Numbered from the stretch's first letter, positions 35,679-45,236 are shown. The stretch is DNA of 53,900 bases from a virus (IMGVR_UViG_3300046167_000027:1-53900), one strand, 5' to 3'. A program made the numbers and translations. The notes: a model not told the origin generated them from the letters alone.

Positions 35679-36094
35679 GCTTCAACTCCCTTAAATGTTT
35701 TGATAACATCAGACGAGAACAACTTTTGTAAGCTAACTAAGTACATCTTACTTGCTTTGTTATCTCCCCCTGATACCCATTTCTTTGTGTCAAGCTTGTC
35801 AATAATCTTTTTTAAACTCTTGACATCAAAGACTAATGTGCAGAATGTCTCCTCTCCTACACACAGATTATGAAACCAATAGTCAGATTCAGTAGCGGCA
35901 ATTCCACTAGGTTTACCATAGCTTTCAAACTCGATAGCTATATTACCTGTTCTCTGCCACATACCTCTCTCACTTTTGACTTCTATCTTCTTATCCTGTA
36001 GCATCTCTGCTACTTGTTTCTCTCTTACTTTACCATACTCTAGGTCTATGTCAAACTTTTTTCTGTTCTCTTTACTTGGTGCTAGGTTTTCCAT
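35675..36094 (-). CDS. PD-(D/E)XK nuclease-fold protein, 139 aa
   Basis: Contains FDIDLEYGKVREKQVAEMLQ, then KIEVKSERGMWQRTGNIAIE, then FESYGKPSGIAATESDYWFH. The E...EVK arrangement and GNIAIEFES are features of the resolvase/restriction-endonuclease fold, which I recall in small marine phage proteins. A nuclease role in DNA repair, recombination or host DNA breakdown is likely; the substrate is unknown. Confidence 0.7.
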   Translation of the reverse strand: MENLAPSKENRKKFDIDLEYGKVREKQVAEMLQDKKIEVKSERGMWQRTGNIAIEFESYGKPSGIAATESDYWFHNLCVGEETFCTLVFDVKSLKKIIDKLDTKKWVSGGDNKASKMYLVSLQKLFSSDVIKTFKGVEA

Positions 36095-36248
36095 TTGTAA
36101 TTCCCTTTCTCTTAGGCTTTAAGTGTAATAGTTCTCGTATATGTAGCTTCCTACCTTTAAAGAACACAATTAAGTTTATTGTAGTGTTGATGGAAATGGC
36201 TATTAATAACCACCATTGCCACCAAAGTAACTCACTACCTTCTATCAT
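36072..36248 (-). CDS. short membrane protein, 58 aa
   Basis: ATG overlaps the stop of the ribonucleotide reductase gene (TAATG), and the gene overlaps the next start. One transmembrane segment near the N-terminus (LLWWQWWLLIAISINTTINL) is followed by a basic tail (KGRKLHIRELLHLKPKRK). Function unknown. Confidence 0.58.
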   Translation of the reverse strand: MIEGSELLWWQWWLLIAISINTTINLIVFFKGRKLHIRELLHLKPKRKGITNGKPSTK

Positions 36249-38161
36249 TAACTAGCTTGTATGTCAACCATCTCACACGCATCTGCTGTGCAAGCTAGTT
36301 CTCTACCCCCACTAGTTGTATCTTCCTTCTCATAGTCTGCTAACTTAGACCAATCTATAGACTCAGGCATCTGTTTGTATAGTTGCTCATACTCTCCACC
36401 TGTTATATCTTGATAAGGTGCTTGAGCATATGTATGGTCACTAAAGGGTAGGAATGATATACCTGATACTTCATCAAAGTTTTTATATACCCATGCTCCT
36501 ACTTCCATCCACTCATCTTCCTTAACAGACACAGTAACAGAAGGCTTGTGTTCACACCAATGTCTTTGGAACATAAGCCAATACTCTAGCTGTTCTATAG
36601 CAGACATCTCTGTCCTAGTCGTAGCACCTGATGGTGACTTCATAGGAAAGCTGAACACAGTTGTACTGTCAGGCTTCATAACACATGGCTCACTTGGTAT
36701 GCCACTATCTTTCATAAACTGTGTGAGTGGGTCTTTGTTATCACCACGTACAGTTCTGATGTAATAGTCATTGTGTCTAGCATGAATACCTGAAGCACTA
36801 TCAACTAATTGACTAACTGTACCACTAGGTTTGACACAAGTTATAGCAGTTGACTGTGGTATGCCTAAATCTTTAGCCATCTTCTTGTTAGTTTCTACTG
36901 CTACACCCCTTAGTATCTCTAAGATTTCAGGTGTCCACAAAGGACAATCAAGAATACCTGTTAGGGAAACTCCTAATAGTCTTTCTTCTTCTGTATTATC
37001 CTTCCATATCTTACGTAAGTATTTAAAATTAGTAAGAGTTGATTGGAATGTACCTAAGATTGTAGCCATACGTACCTTTTCTTTCAAAGATTCTAAGCCA
37101 TCTGTAACCCTGCACACTACCTCTGTAAGATTACAGAACTGATATGGTCTAAGTATAATCTCACTACATGGATTACAACCAAAGTAATGGTCAGTTTCTC
37201 GTCTACCATTCTCAGATGCTTTAACTTGGGCAGCTTGTCTATTAAAGATACCACGTTCACCTGACTTAGATTCATATAATGATGTCCATTCTCGCATGAA
37301 TGTACCCATCTCAGGCTTACCTTTAAATGCTACAGAGTTGTTAGCTAATGCTCGTTGCCCTTCATTCTCCCACCATTGACCTGACTTAGCATGTCTCATT
37401 TGGTCATCACCTAAATTAGATAATGATATAAGAGCAGAACGTCTAACACCACCTACAACTACAACTTCTCCTATCTTGCACATCAAGTCGTGGCACTCAA
37501 TAGGAAATAGTCTTCTACCTTTCGCACCCTTAAACTTCTCTATACAAAATCTGAATAGTTCTTCTAGTGGTGCAGGTCCTGATGCTCTACCCCCAAAAGT
37601 CTTTAGCCTTGCACCTGCTGGTCTTACCTCTGATGTATCCCAAGTTGGTATCTGCCCTGCATATAACATAGCAATCAACTCACGTAGTGACTTTGACCAA
37701 CCGGGTCTGCTATCACCTACTTTAATTATAGTAGAAGAGTTCTCAAAGTGCTCATTCACAACAGGTAACTTGTCTACATTCTCACGTTCAACAGAGAAAC
37801 CTACACCTGTACCACACATAAGTATATACATACACTCATCAAATGAACGTGGACTATCAACAGGTATGTAGCTACAGTTGTAACCACCTACGTGGCATCT
37901 ATCTAAAGCAGGTCCTGAAGTCATTAAGGCTCTCATGCTAGGCATCACACCTAAGTTCATTATCTGCTCTGTAAGCTTCTCCTTGAGAGCCTTTGTAATA
38001 GTGTATGAATGGTTCTTACTAAGATGATTAGTCATGTAGTCAAAGTATCTGTCTACAGTCTCACCCCAATTCTCTCTACGTTGTTCGTCATCCTTCCACC
38101 TTGCATAGCGAGAGAGTGCTATAAAGTTTTGGTAGTCGGTTGGTAAATAGTTTTGTATCAT
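36248..38161 (-). CDS. nrdJ: adenosylcobalamin-dependent (class II) ribonucleotide reductase
   Basis: 637 aa monomer type. It reduces ribonucleoside triphosphates, with vitamin B12 as radical source. Key sites seen: C96 in NCSYIP, the active-site loop GCNPCSEI (C332, E334), C343 in YQFCNLTEV, and the C-terminal CxxxxC pair (C624, C629) that passes reducing power. GTGVGFSVER and KPSGTVSQLVDS are family blocks. Phages of bacteria with B12 supply often carry this class. It works with MazG to supply DNA precursors. Confidence 0.93.
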   Translation of the reverse strand: MIQNYLPTDYQNFIALSRYARWKDDEQRRENWGETVDRYFDYMTNHLSKNHSYTITKALKEKLTEQIMNLGVMPSMRALMTSGPALDRCHVGGYNCSYIPVDSPRSFDECMYILMCGTGVGFSVERENVDKLPVVNEHFENSSTIIKVGDSRPGWSKSLRELIAMLYAGQIPTWDTSEVRPAGARLKTFGGRASGPAPLEELFRFCIEKFKGAKGRRLFPIECHDLMCKIGEVVVVGGVRRSALISLSNLGDDQMRHAKSGQWWENEGQRALANNSVAFKGKPEMGTFMREWTSLYESKSGERGIFNRQAAQVKASENGRRETDHYFGCNPCSEIILRPYQFCNLTEVVCRVTDGLESLKEKVRMATILGTFQSTLTNFKYLRKIWKDNTEEERLLGVSLTGILDCPLWTPEILEILRGVAVETNKKMAKDLGIPQSTAITCVKPSGTVSQLVDSASGIHARHNDYYIRTVRGDNKDPLTQFMKDSGIPSEPCVMKPDSTTVFSFPMKSPSGATTRTEMSAIEQLEYWLMFQRHWCEHKPSVTVSVKEDEWMEVGAWVYKNFDEVSGISFLPFSDHTYAQAPYQDITGGEYEQLYKQMPESIDWSKLADYEKEDTTSGGRELACTADACEMVDIQAS

Positions 38162-38329
38162 TTATATATCCTCGCTAACTAGTTTCATATTACGTATCTT
38201 AACACCTTCTATCTCATGGAAGGATTCTCTTATGTATTCTTCAATCTCTTCATTGACCATACCATCAGAAGGTACAGGGTACTCTTCAGGGTCTACGTTT
38301 AGAGTCATCATAACTTTAACTCTTATCAT
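38162..38329 (-). CDS. small phage protein, 55 aa
   Basis: ATG 38329 lies inside the end of the next gene upstream; the stop lies just before the reductase start. The product begins MIRVKVMMTLNVDPEEYPVP, then SDGMVNEEIEEYIRESFHEI. I recall similar short proteins in marine phages (VDPEEYPVPSDG block), function unknown. It is coupled to both neighbours. Confidence 0.62.
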   Translation of the reverse strand: MIRVKVMMTLNVDPEEYPVPSDGMVNEEIEEYIRESFHEIEGVKIRNMKLVSEDI

Positions 38330-38621
38330 CGTAGACCTCAATGAGTTTATTCAAATACCATTGTGCTTTCCTTAAGTCCTCTACACCATTCTTGTATCTG
38401 AATCTCCATAGGTATTTAACTATGTTACCTTGTAAGTAAAAGTCAAAGCCATCGACTAACATAGCTTCAAGGGCATCAATGGTTTCGATACCTGCTTTGT
38501 TATAATGTAAAGGACTATTAACCATATCTTTTTCTTCCATTGCTGTCTCCTTTTCTGCCATCATTCTCATGTAATCTAAATGTCTCATGTCTTTTATATA
38601 CTCTTCTTCTGCTAATGTCAA
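38316..38621 (-). CDS. DUF3310 protein, phage nucleotide-kinase-like
   Basis: The C-terminal 65 residues hold the DUF3310 block: SPLHYNKAGIETIDALEAML, LQGNIVKYLWRFRYKNGVED, LRKAQWYLNKLIEVY. The start is uncertain: TTG 38621 overlaps the previous stop, but ATG 38540 has AAAGGAG eight bases upstream and would keep only the domain. Function of the family is not known. Confidence 0.8.
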   Translation of the reverse strand: MTLAEEEYIKDMRHLDYMRMMAEKETAMEEKDMVNSPLHYNKAGIETIDALEAMLVDGFDFYLQGNIVKYLWRFRYKNGVEDLRKAQWYLNKLIEVYDDKS

Positions 38622-38968
38622 TGAGTAGTCTCTTCTTTTCCAAAAGTAATATGTATTACATTATCGTCTACTTCAACAGCTTTCTTCGCACCTCTCTCAG
38701 GTATCTCAAAGATGTCTTCTATAGGTAGATGCTTATTGGCTTCTTCCTCTACAGCATCTCTAAATATTTTATTATGCTCCATCAAGGGAACAGTAGAACA
38801 TATCTGCCTAGTAAAATTTAACATAGCTTCAAAGTCTTCATCACTCAAAGGGTTTCTCTTACCTACCATTATACTAAGAGACACATCTCCTGTCCAACCT
38901 TTACCATCTATGTGTGGCTTTACTTGTATAACAAAGTCTTCATCGTCTAAGTATTTATCATTTATCAT
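38618..38968 (-). CDS. protein of unknown function, 116 aa
   Basis: Soluble, mixed alpha/beta with an acidic N-terminus (MINDKYLDDEDFVIQVKPHI) and VSLSIMVGKRNPLSDEDFEA, MEHNKIFRDAVEEEANKHLP. No family recognised. It lies in the nucleotide/recombination stretch; both ends overlap neighbours by four bases. Confidence 0.65.
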   Translation of the reverse strand: MINDKYLDDEDFVIQVKPHIDGKGWTGDVSLSIMVGKRNPLSDEDFEAMLNFTRQICSTVPLMEHNKIFRDAVEEEANKHLPIEDIFEIPERGAKKAVEVDDNVIHITFGKEETTH

Positions 38969-39426
38969 TTTGTTCTCCTTACTTTTTTACCTACAAATTT
39001 AATCATCGTAGGGTGTTTGTTCTTACCTTTTTCTTTTAGCCAATCTTCAGGAATTATTCTATCATAATATCTGAATCCATACTTGTCACACCATTGACCA
39101 TACGTAGACTTAGCACCTTTACTTAGCTTACGTCTGCTATTCTCAAAGATAAATCTGATATCTAATCTTGGATGTTGTTTCTTAACAGCTAGATGTTTAC
39201 GTCTATCTCCTGCAAGAAACCTTCCCTTTGTCTCAATAATAATGCCATTGTTCAGTATAAAGTCAGGGGTATAGGTTCTGTAGGCTAGGTCTTCCCACTC
39301 TATCTTAATAGATTCGTAGTCATACTTATGATTACGTTCCTCTAGATAGAGTGAGACCTTATGCTCTAGTCCACTCCTATACCCATACTTATACGCAGCA
39401 CGTGTTGCCTTGTGAGAAGGGTACAT
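38965..39426 (-). CDS. T7-type endonuclease I (Holliday junction resolvase)
   Basis: 153 aa. Family blocks: YRSGLEHKVSLYLEERNHKY, TYTPDFILNNGIIIETKGRF (active site D and ExK) and HLAVKKQHPRLDIRFIFENS, with KGAKSTYGQWCDKYGFRY and RIIPEDWLKEK. It cleaves branched DNA, resolving junctions before packaging, and helps degrade host DNA in T7. The start overlaps the upstream stop (TAATG). Confidence 0.92.
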   Translation of the reverse strand: MYPSHKATRAAYKYGYRSGLEHKVSLYLEERNHKYDYESIKIEWEDLAYRTYTPDFILNNGIIIETKGRFLAGDRRKHLAVKKQHPRLDIRFIFENSRRKLSKGAKSTYGQWCDKYGFRYYDRIIPEDWLKEKGKNKHPTMIKFVGKKVRRTK

Positions 39427-40274
39427 TATGCCACCTTAATATACTGAACCATCTTAGGTTCTTTTGCTTGTGACTTCTGTGCAGGTAACTCTTTAAGAGT
39501 ATCCCAACAAGAGTGTCTGAAATCACAGAAGGTGCAGTTCTTATTAAGAACAAGATTACCTGTAGCTTTACCTCTAAAGGTTTCTTCTTCAGGCTCAAAG
39601 CACCTCACTAACTCTTTAGCATTGGCTTGTTTAACAGTCTTCTCGATGCCATCTAAGACACTAGTTGTATCTGCATTTCCTGCTGACACGTATTTGAATT
39701 GTCCATTGGACTTGTTCACTACCCACCAACCACCTATGTTTTTACCACTCGCTTTCGCATACCCAACGAGTTGACCTACATAACCAAAGCTATCACCTTT
39801 AGCTAGTGATTCAAACGAATCAAACTTATTCTTATAAGACCAATCAGATGCTGACTTTATATCGTCAACACAATCATCTAGTATAAGGTCATAAGTTCCT
39901 TTTACTTTAGTGCCATCTTGTAGTTCTAAAGCTACCTCTTCACTGTCTTGATACTCAATCTTAGCTTCCTTCAATAAACCCTTGAAGATAGCTTCGACTA
40001 TATCACCAATCATCATAGTCATCAAGAAGCTGTTACCTTTTGGTAGAGCTTTCTCAGGATGGTTCTTATCAAACCAAAGCTGACAAGAGGGTTTACCTAT
40101 GTTAGACATACGTAATTTAAAATCCCCTCTGTCATTCTTTGTTCCGAACTGACGAACCATAGCTTCCTTTATATCAGAAGCTACACCTTCAATAGTCTCC
40201 ATAGACATCTGCTTTCTAGAAGCAAGGACATCTTCGAGTAACTTATGTATCGCCAATTCAGCACGGTGATTCAT
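39426..40274 (-). CDS. Cas4/RecB-like exonuclease with 4Fe-4S cysteines
   Basis: 282 aa from ATG 40274, which overlaps the upstream stop (TAATG); an earlier start would lie inside that gene. Cysteines C64, C247, C250 and C256 (PSCQLWF and NCTFCDFRHSCW) match the iron-sulfur cluster of Cas4/AddB nucleases. The PD-(D/E)XK core is GTYDLILDD, DDIKSAS (D138, K140) and QLVGYA. It probably resects DNA ends in recombination. It is next to the ssDNA-binding and endonuclease genes. Confidence 0.85.
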   Translation of the reverse strand: MNHRAELAIHKLLEDVLASRKQMSMETIEGVASDIKEAMVRQFGTKNDRGDFKLRMSNIGKPSCQLWFDKNHPEKALPKGNSFLMTMMIGDIVEAIFKGLLKEAKIEYQDSEEVALELQDGTKVKGTYDLILDDCVDDIKSASDWSYKNKFDSFESLAKGDSFGYVGQLVGYAKASGKNIGGWWVVNKSNGQFKYVSAGNADTTSVLDGIEKTVKQANAKELVRCFEPEEETFRGKATGNLVLNKNCTFCDFRHSCWDTLKELPAQKSQAKEPKMVQYIKVA

Positions 40275-41182
40275 TAGCTTGCATCCACTTCGACAAAGTC
40301 TTCTACTATGTCTTTCATGTCTTGACTTGCGTTGCCACCTACATTGGCATCCCACTCACCTACAATGTATTGATTGTAGTTCTGAATCCATGACATGAAA
40401 TCACCAAAGATTACTTGGTCATCATCAGATAAGTCAACCTTATTGGAAATGTCTAAGGTACTGACAGGTAAGTAGAACACATTACCATTAGGTAACTTAC
40501 GTTCCTCAGTCTCAAGCTTAATGCTGTGCTGAACAGGAAGTCTCTTCAACTGTGCCAACTTAGTGAATGGCTGACCTACAGTTTTAAAGGCATCTCTATT
40601 ATCTACTTCCCATATGAATGGTGTAGACTTAAACGCAACACTTTCACCCTTGTCATTGCAAGGCTCAAGTAAATCTACAAGACCAAAGATAACACGTACT
40701 CTTTTAATCTGCTTGATTAAGTCTTGAGTCTTCTCAGGCAATGCCTTGAAGTCTTGGATGTAACCTGCTGGTTTACCACAGTTGAACCCACCTTGATTAT
40801 CTTTCAAGTCTAAGTTCAATGAGTCTGCCATAACTGTCTTGTGATAGACACCCATAGGCTCACCCATCTTTGCGTTCATATTCTTAACGAACCTCTTATA
40901 CATAAACCTCTGCATGAAAGGTCTAATTGAAGCTGTCTTACTGTAGTAAGTTTCACCATCAGGTATCTCAAGTTTATAAGTACCACCTTCAACTATCTCT
41001 ACGTTCACATTCTTGCCATTCATCTTGGTTTCACCCATGATTGGTGAGTGGCTTATCCTGAAACGTGGTAGCTGTTGAGTCTTCTTAGTATCTGAAGACT
41101 TAGTGCCTTCACCTGCTATCCCCATTGCTTTAGCCATAGCTTCGTAGTTATTCGTATCAATCGTTACTAAATTATTATCCAT
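40274..41182 (-). CDS. putative single-stranded DNA-binding protein, 302 aa
   Basis: ATG follows AAAGGAGCAATACAT. Beta-rich body with conserved-looking blocks (LPRFRISHSPIMGETKMNGK, ASIRPFMQRFMYKRFVKNMN, GKPAGYIQDFKALPEKTQDL) and an acidic C-terminus (DIVEDFVEVDAS), the partner-binding tail of ssDNA-binding proteins. Position between the polymerase and the nuclease fits. No fold-level proof by eye. Confidence 0.62.
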   Translation of the reverse strand: MDNNLVTIDTNNYEAMAKAMGIAGEGTKSSDTKKTQQLPRFRISHSPIMGETKMNGKNVNVEIVEGGTYKLEIPDGETYYSKTASIRPFMQRFMYKRFVKNMNAKMGEPMGVYHKTVMADSLNLDLKDNQGGFNCGKPAGYIQDFKALPEKTQDLIKQIKRVRVIFGLVDLLEPCNDKGESVAFKSTPFIWEVDNRDAFKTVGQPFTKLAQLKRLPVQHSIKLETEERKLPNGNVFYLPVSTLDISNKVDLSDDDQVIFGDFMSWIQNYNQYIVGEWDANVGGNASQDMKDIVEDFVEVDAS

Positions 41183-41224
41183 ATGTATTGCTCCTTTCTG
41201 TGAGTCAAATGTTTCATAGTTATA

Positions 41225-43234
41225 TCAGCTTACGTCTTTAGTGTCAAGCCAATTATCACCTATTTTTGCTTCAAGTAATAATGGTACATTGAACTCTATA
41301 TTAAACTGATTCTCAATAATAGATTGGAGACTACTATTGAGTAGTTTGATGAGGTATAACACCTGTGTTATCTCATCAGGGTGTATGTCAACTACCACAG
41401 AATCATGTACTGAATTAACAATACATGACTTGTAGTTGGCTAACAAGTTCTCCATATGTATCAACACAATGGGAACTATGTCGGCAGTAGCAAAGCTCTG
41501 TACAGGATAGTTCTTTATCTGTGTAAAGAAGCTTACTGTGCCGTTCATTCTTCGTTGTACATCAGGAAAAGAAAACTCTCTGCCTGATGGTGTAGATATC
41601 TTGCCTGTCTCTAGAGCTTCTTTAGCCAATCTGGAGTGCCAAGCTTTGATTCCTGTGTACTTTTTGGTAAAGTGTTCATAGTACTCTGCTTCTGCTTTAC
41701 TTCTGCCAAAGCCTGTTGCTCCGTAGAGTGGTGCGAATGTATGTGCTTTCGCATCCTGCCTAGAAGTCGGTTGACCTGCATCTGTAATAACTTTAGACGT
41801 ATACGAGTGAACATCGAACCCTGTAGAAACTTCATTCATCGCCACCTTATCTTGTGATAAATATGCCGCAGCTCGAAACTCTAGCTGTGCAAAGTCAGCT
41901 TCAAGTATCTTGCCACCTGACCAACGTGATACGAATACCTTCTTAACAGGGAACGTACCACCTCTAGGCATATTCTGCATATTAGGGTCAGCACCACTAA
42001 ATCTACCTGTCGCTGTCCTGTGCTGTAATAATCTCACATGAAGCTTACCATCTGATTTAACGTGTGCCTTGATACCCTCTACAAAAGAACTTAGGTATGA
42101 ATCTAAAGCTGATAAACGTTTAACATCTGTCAAAAAGTTGACAGCATCAGGCATATTGACACGCTTAGCCATACTCTGTAACATATCTAAGTTCGTCTTA
42201 GAAACACCAAAGCCATTAGCAGATACCCACTTAGAACTTGGTGCTTTGAACTTCAACCCTGCCACTACCTTAGTGGAGTCAAGAAGATAGCCATGAGCAG
42301 AACAACGTAAACACTTATTTGTATTGCTGTAGAGTACTCCATTCTTTCTTACCTTTCTTATCTGACCTGTACCATTACACTCTCTGCAAGATACAGCTTT
42401 TGTTTTGAATACTATATCTGAACTGTCAGATACAACCTCGTTGAAGTGTTGCTTACTCATATAAGGAGTAAAAGCATTTGCCCACATAGTCTTATCGTGT
42501 GGCTTTCTACTATAGATGACCCAAGACATTTGCTCTGGACTATTAAGATTGATAGGTGTGTCTCCCATTAGGTTACGTATCTGAACCTGTAGTCGCTTTT
42601 CTATCTCCATCTTTTCTGTCTCAAACTGTACCTTAACCTCATCTAGCTTAGCTACATCGACTGCAAAGCCTGTGTTATATATGTGAGCAAGAGTAACACA
42701 AACTCTGTTAGTTAATACAACACACTCCATCAAAGATGAATCAGTAGTCATCAGTCTTTTATTTAACTGCTCAGCTAACTGCTGTGTTGCATGTAAGTCT
42801 GCTGACAGGTAAGAAGATAACTCTTCAGGTGGTATTTCATCAACACCTACACCCTGCTTGAAGTATTCTTTCAAGGTGTCCTGCTTCTTAGTATCTAACT
42901 CATACCTTTCAGCACATGCTTCTAGTGATAGTGGTTGCTTGTTGCCACGTTGCAAGACATACTCGCCTAGCATTGTGTCGAACACAGGACCATCATACTT
43001 GAAGCCACACTCCCATAGCCACATCAAATCATATGCTATGTTGTGTCCTATTAATATAGTAGCTTCATCCAAGTGTGCTTGTACGCCACTGAAGTCATCT
43101 CTATATAAATATTCTTCTCCTTTATCTGTCAAACATCCTACCATGACAAGTTTATTGTCAGGCTCGAATGGGTCGAGATACATCTTGCCATCACGTTTAG
43201 TGACAGTATTTTCTACATCTAATGTAAGTTTCAT
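41225..43234 (-). CDS. polA: family A DNA polymerase with DnaJ-type zinc insert
   Basis: 669 aa. 3'-5' exonuclease at the N-terminus (LDVENT near 6; HNIAYD near 64-69; FDTMLGEYVL near 85). Polymerase motif A is EADFAQLEFR (D447), motif B R492...K496...Y504 (RQDAKAHTFAPLYG) and motif C VHDS (H610, D611). Between them, residues 283-315 hold CRECNGTG and CLRCSAHG, the CxxCxGxG signature of DnaJ zinc fingers. I recall this feature for phage HMO-2011. It replicates the phage genome with the neighbouring helicase and primase. Confidence 0.95.
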   Translation of the reverse strand: MKLTLDVENTVTKRDGKMYLDPFEPDNKLVMVGCLTDKGEEYLYRDDFSGVQAHLDEATILIGHNIAYDLMWLWECGFKYDGPVFDTMLGEYVLQRGNKQPLSLEACAERYELDTKKQDTLKEYFKQGVGVDEIPPEELSSYLSADLHATQQLAEQLNKRLMTTDSSLMECVVLTNRVCVTLAHIYNTGFAVDVAKLDEVKVQFETEKMEIEKRLQVQIRNLMGDTPINLNSPEQMSWVIYSRKPHDKTMWANAFTPYMSKQHFNEVVSDSSDIVFKTKAVSCRECNGTGQIRKVRKNGVLYSNTNKCLRCSAHGYLLDSTKVVAGLKFKAPSSKWVSANGFGVSKTNLDMLQSMAKRVNMPDAVNFLTDVKRLSALDSYLSSFVEGIKAHVKSDGKLHVRLLQHRTATGRFSGADPNMQNMPRGGTFPVKKVFVSRWSGGKILEADFAQLEFRAAAYLSQDKVAMNEVSTGFDVHSYTSKVITDAGQPTSRQDAKAHTFAPLYGATGFGRSKAEAEYYEHFTKKYTGIKAWHSRLAKEALETGKISTPSGREFSFPDVQRRMNGTVSFFTQIKNYPVQSFATADIVPIVLIHMENLLANYKSCIVNSVHDSVVVDIHPDEITQVLYLIKLLNSSLQSIIENQFNIEFNVPLLLEAKIGDNWLDTKDVS

Positions 43235-43245
43235 ATCTTACTCCT

Positions 43246-44469
43246 CTATGCTGTGAACCTTGCGATTCTATAATCAAGGTTACAATTAATCATTCCGTGC
43301 CATCCTGTTACTTTATTCTTAACAACATTAATATGCCTTAAAGTTGCCTGTTCGTCAACCCCTTCTACTTGAGCAGGTTGTCCTATCAGTAACATCAAGT
43401 CAGCTTCAGCTGCTTTTCCTGTACGTGAGCCTTCCATCATAGCTTGGTTAAGAACCTGTCTACCTTCTGCTTCAGCAGACAACTGTGACATGTAGAATAC
43501 AGCACAACCATACGTCTTGGCTATCTGCCTAGCATATATGGCATTAGCTTTCAGCATCTCATCAGGTCTAGAATAGCTACCTTGTCTAGCGAACTTATCT
43601 CCCATGTCAAGGACAACTATGTCAGGTCTCTCCGACTTGCACATAGTCTCTACCCATGTCATGTCTTCACCACTCACGTCTTTAATCTTGACGTTCTTGG
43701 TTATATCCTGATAGATACTCTTAGCTTCTTGTATGTTAGCCTGTATCTTTTCCTTAGGAAAACCTGTTGATGCTTGTATGTATCTGAAAGCAACTCTGTC
43801 ATACGACTCTTCGTTACATAACACTACACACTTAGCACCCTGCCTAGCCATACCATTAGGTCCTACCAACATGGATGCATGGAAAGAAGTCTTACCTGTA
43901 TTAGGTCTAGCTCCTATCTCAATAAGGTATCCTGCATTGACACCTTCTACCTTACGTGCCATCTCAGGTATGTTGAATGTCCACTTCATCTGTACAGATT
44001 GTTTAGCCATGATAGTATCAAAAGATATATCATCCCATTCTATCTTGACTTCAGGTAGGAAGTTATCATTGTACTTATCTAGTAAGTCACGTAATGGTTT
44101 GAGACTTCTCTCTGCACCATTGACATAATCAAAACCTAGATTGGCAATGTCCTCTCCTATGACCTGTTGGAATAGCTTGGACAACACATCCTGTGCCACG
44201 TCAGTACCCATAGGTTGCTCACGTTTTACTGTGTTGAACAGAGAACTATACCCCTGTTTCTGTGCAGTAGTCATAGATGGATTGTTCGCCATGAACAATG
44301 CTTCCACCTCATCAGGTGTTACATCTCGTTTATATTTATTCATAGCATAATCAATCGTGTGCTTTAACTTCCTAGCATCTTTACTAAATAGTCTGTCAGG
44401 ACATTTAGAGCCACGATGGTCGGTATAAAACTCTTGATTCATCAAGCTACGTAGTAGGGATAGTTCCAT
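43246..44469 (-). CDS. replicative DNA helicase, DnaB/T7-like
   Basis: 407 aa. RecA-type core: Walker A GARPNTGKTS (186-195), Walker B PDIVVLDMGD near 275-285, and AVFYMSQLSAEAEGRQ and GSRTGKAAEADLMLLIG as later helicase motifs. The N-terminal 150 residues are helical and may be the primase-contact domain. Start ATG after CAAAGGAGAACCAAT. It works with the primase encoded directly upstream. Confidence 0.9.
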   Translation of the reverse strand: MELSLLRSLMNQEFYTDHRGSKCPDRLFSKDARKLKHTIDYAMNKYKRDVTPDEVEALFMANNPSMTTAQKQGYSSLFNTVKREQPMGTDVAQDVLSKLFQQVIGEDIANLGFDYVNGAERSLKPLRDLLDKYNDNFLPEVKIEWDDISFDTIMAKQSVQMKWTFNIPEMARKVEGVNAGYLIEIGARPNTGKTSFHASMLVGPNGMARQGAKCVVLCNEESYDRVAFRYIQASTGFPKEKIQANIQEAKSIYQDITKNVKIKDVSGEDMTWVETMCKSERPDIVVLDMGDKFARQGSYSRPDEMLKANAIYARQIAKTYGCAVFYMSQLSAEAEGRQVLNQAMMEGSRTGKAAEADLMLLIGQPAQVEGVDEQATLRHINVVKNKVTGWHGMINCNLDYRIARFTA

Positions 44470-45214
44470 ATTGGTTCTCCTTTGGGGTTAAGTTAGTTAA
44501 GTTTCTTATATCATCTTCGTTCATGTATTTCAAATCATCTTTCAAACGTAGCACTCGGACATCATTTACATAGGCTCTTAGTTCCTTTGCAAATGTCATC
44601 GTCTTGGGTAGAGCATCAGGGTCTAGTGCTATTATTGCCGTTGAGAATCGTGAGAGATACTGCTTGTGTGATTCGGACAATGACGTACCCAATACTGCTA
44701 CCCCAACATATACTTCACTATCTATAACTGAAGCACTCACACAATCCTCAACAACTACTGCGACCTTACCATGCCCAGAGACAAAAGGCAAGTCACTTTT
44801 TCCATATCGTTTCCATTTAGGTATTCGTTTTCCTAACGACCTACCATTGGCATCCACAACTCTGCCTTCGTGTATGACAGGGAACACAACTCTATGTTCC
44901 TTCACATCATACATTAGCTTGTCATTGTGTATGCCATAGAAACTTTCCCTATCGTAAGGCACTATGTACTCAGGCATTACGAAGGGTTCATTATTCTTTA
45001 CTGTATTACGTGTATGCATCTTGATATCATTAGCTGACAAAGGCATACGTTTAGAGCCTGACAGTTGACATGATAGCTTGTAGCAGTTCCATAACATCTG
45101 ACCCATATTATTAGTCACAGTAAATGTCTTGTAACTATTACATACAGGACAGTTGAGTCTTTTACTCTCACCTATTCCTATATCTAAGTCCTTAATGTAT
45201 GTATTTATATTCAT
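44447..45214 (-). CDS. DNA primase (zinc-finger plus Toprim)
   Basis: 255 aa. Zinc site C22, C25, C44, C49 (NCPVCNSYKT, LWNCYKLSC), then a Toprim-like core with VVVEDCVSASVIDS and AIIALDPDALPK (acidic metal ligands). It makes RNA primers for replication. It is separate from the helicase, unlike the T7 fused form, and overlaps the helicase start by 23 bases. Confidence 0.88.
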   Translation of the reverse strand: MNINTYIKDLDIGIGESKRLNCPVCNSYKTFTVTNNMGQMLWNCYKLSCQLSGSKRMPLSANDIKMHTRNTVKNNEPFVMPEYIVPYDRESFYGIHNDKLMYDVKEHRVVFPVIHEGRVVDANGRSLGKRIPKWKRYGKSDLPFVSGHGKVAVVVEDCVSASVIDSEVYVGVAVLGTSLSESHKQYLSRFSTAIIALDPDALPKTMTFAKELRAYVNDVRVLRLKDDLKYMNEDDIRNLTNLTPKENQYGTIPTT

Positions 45215-45236
45215 ATATCACTCTCCTTGTCGGCAT

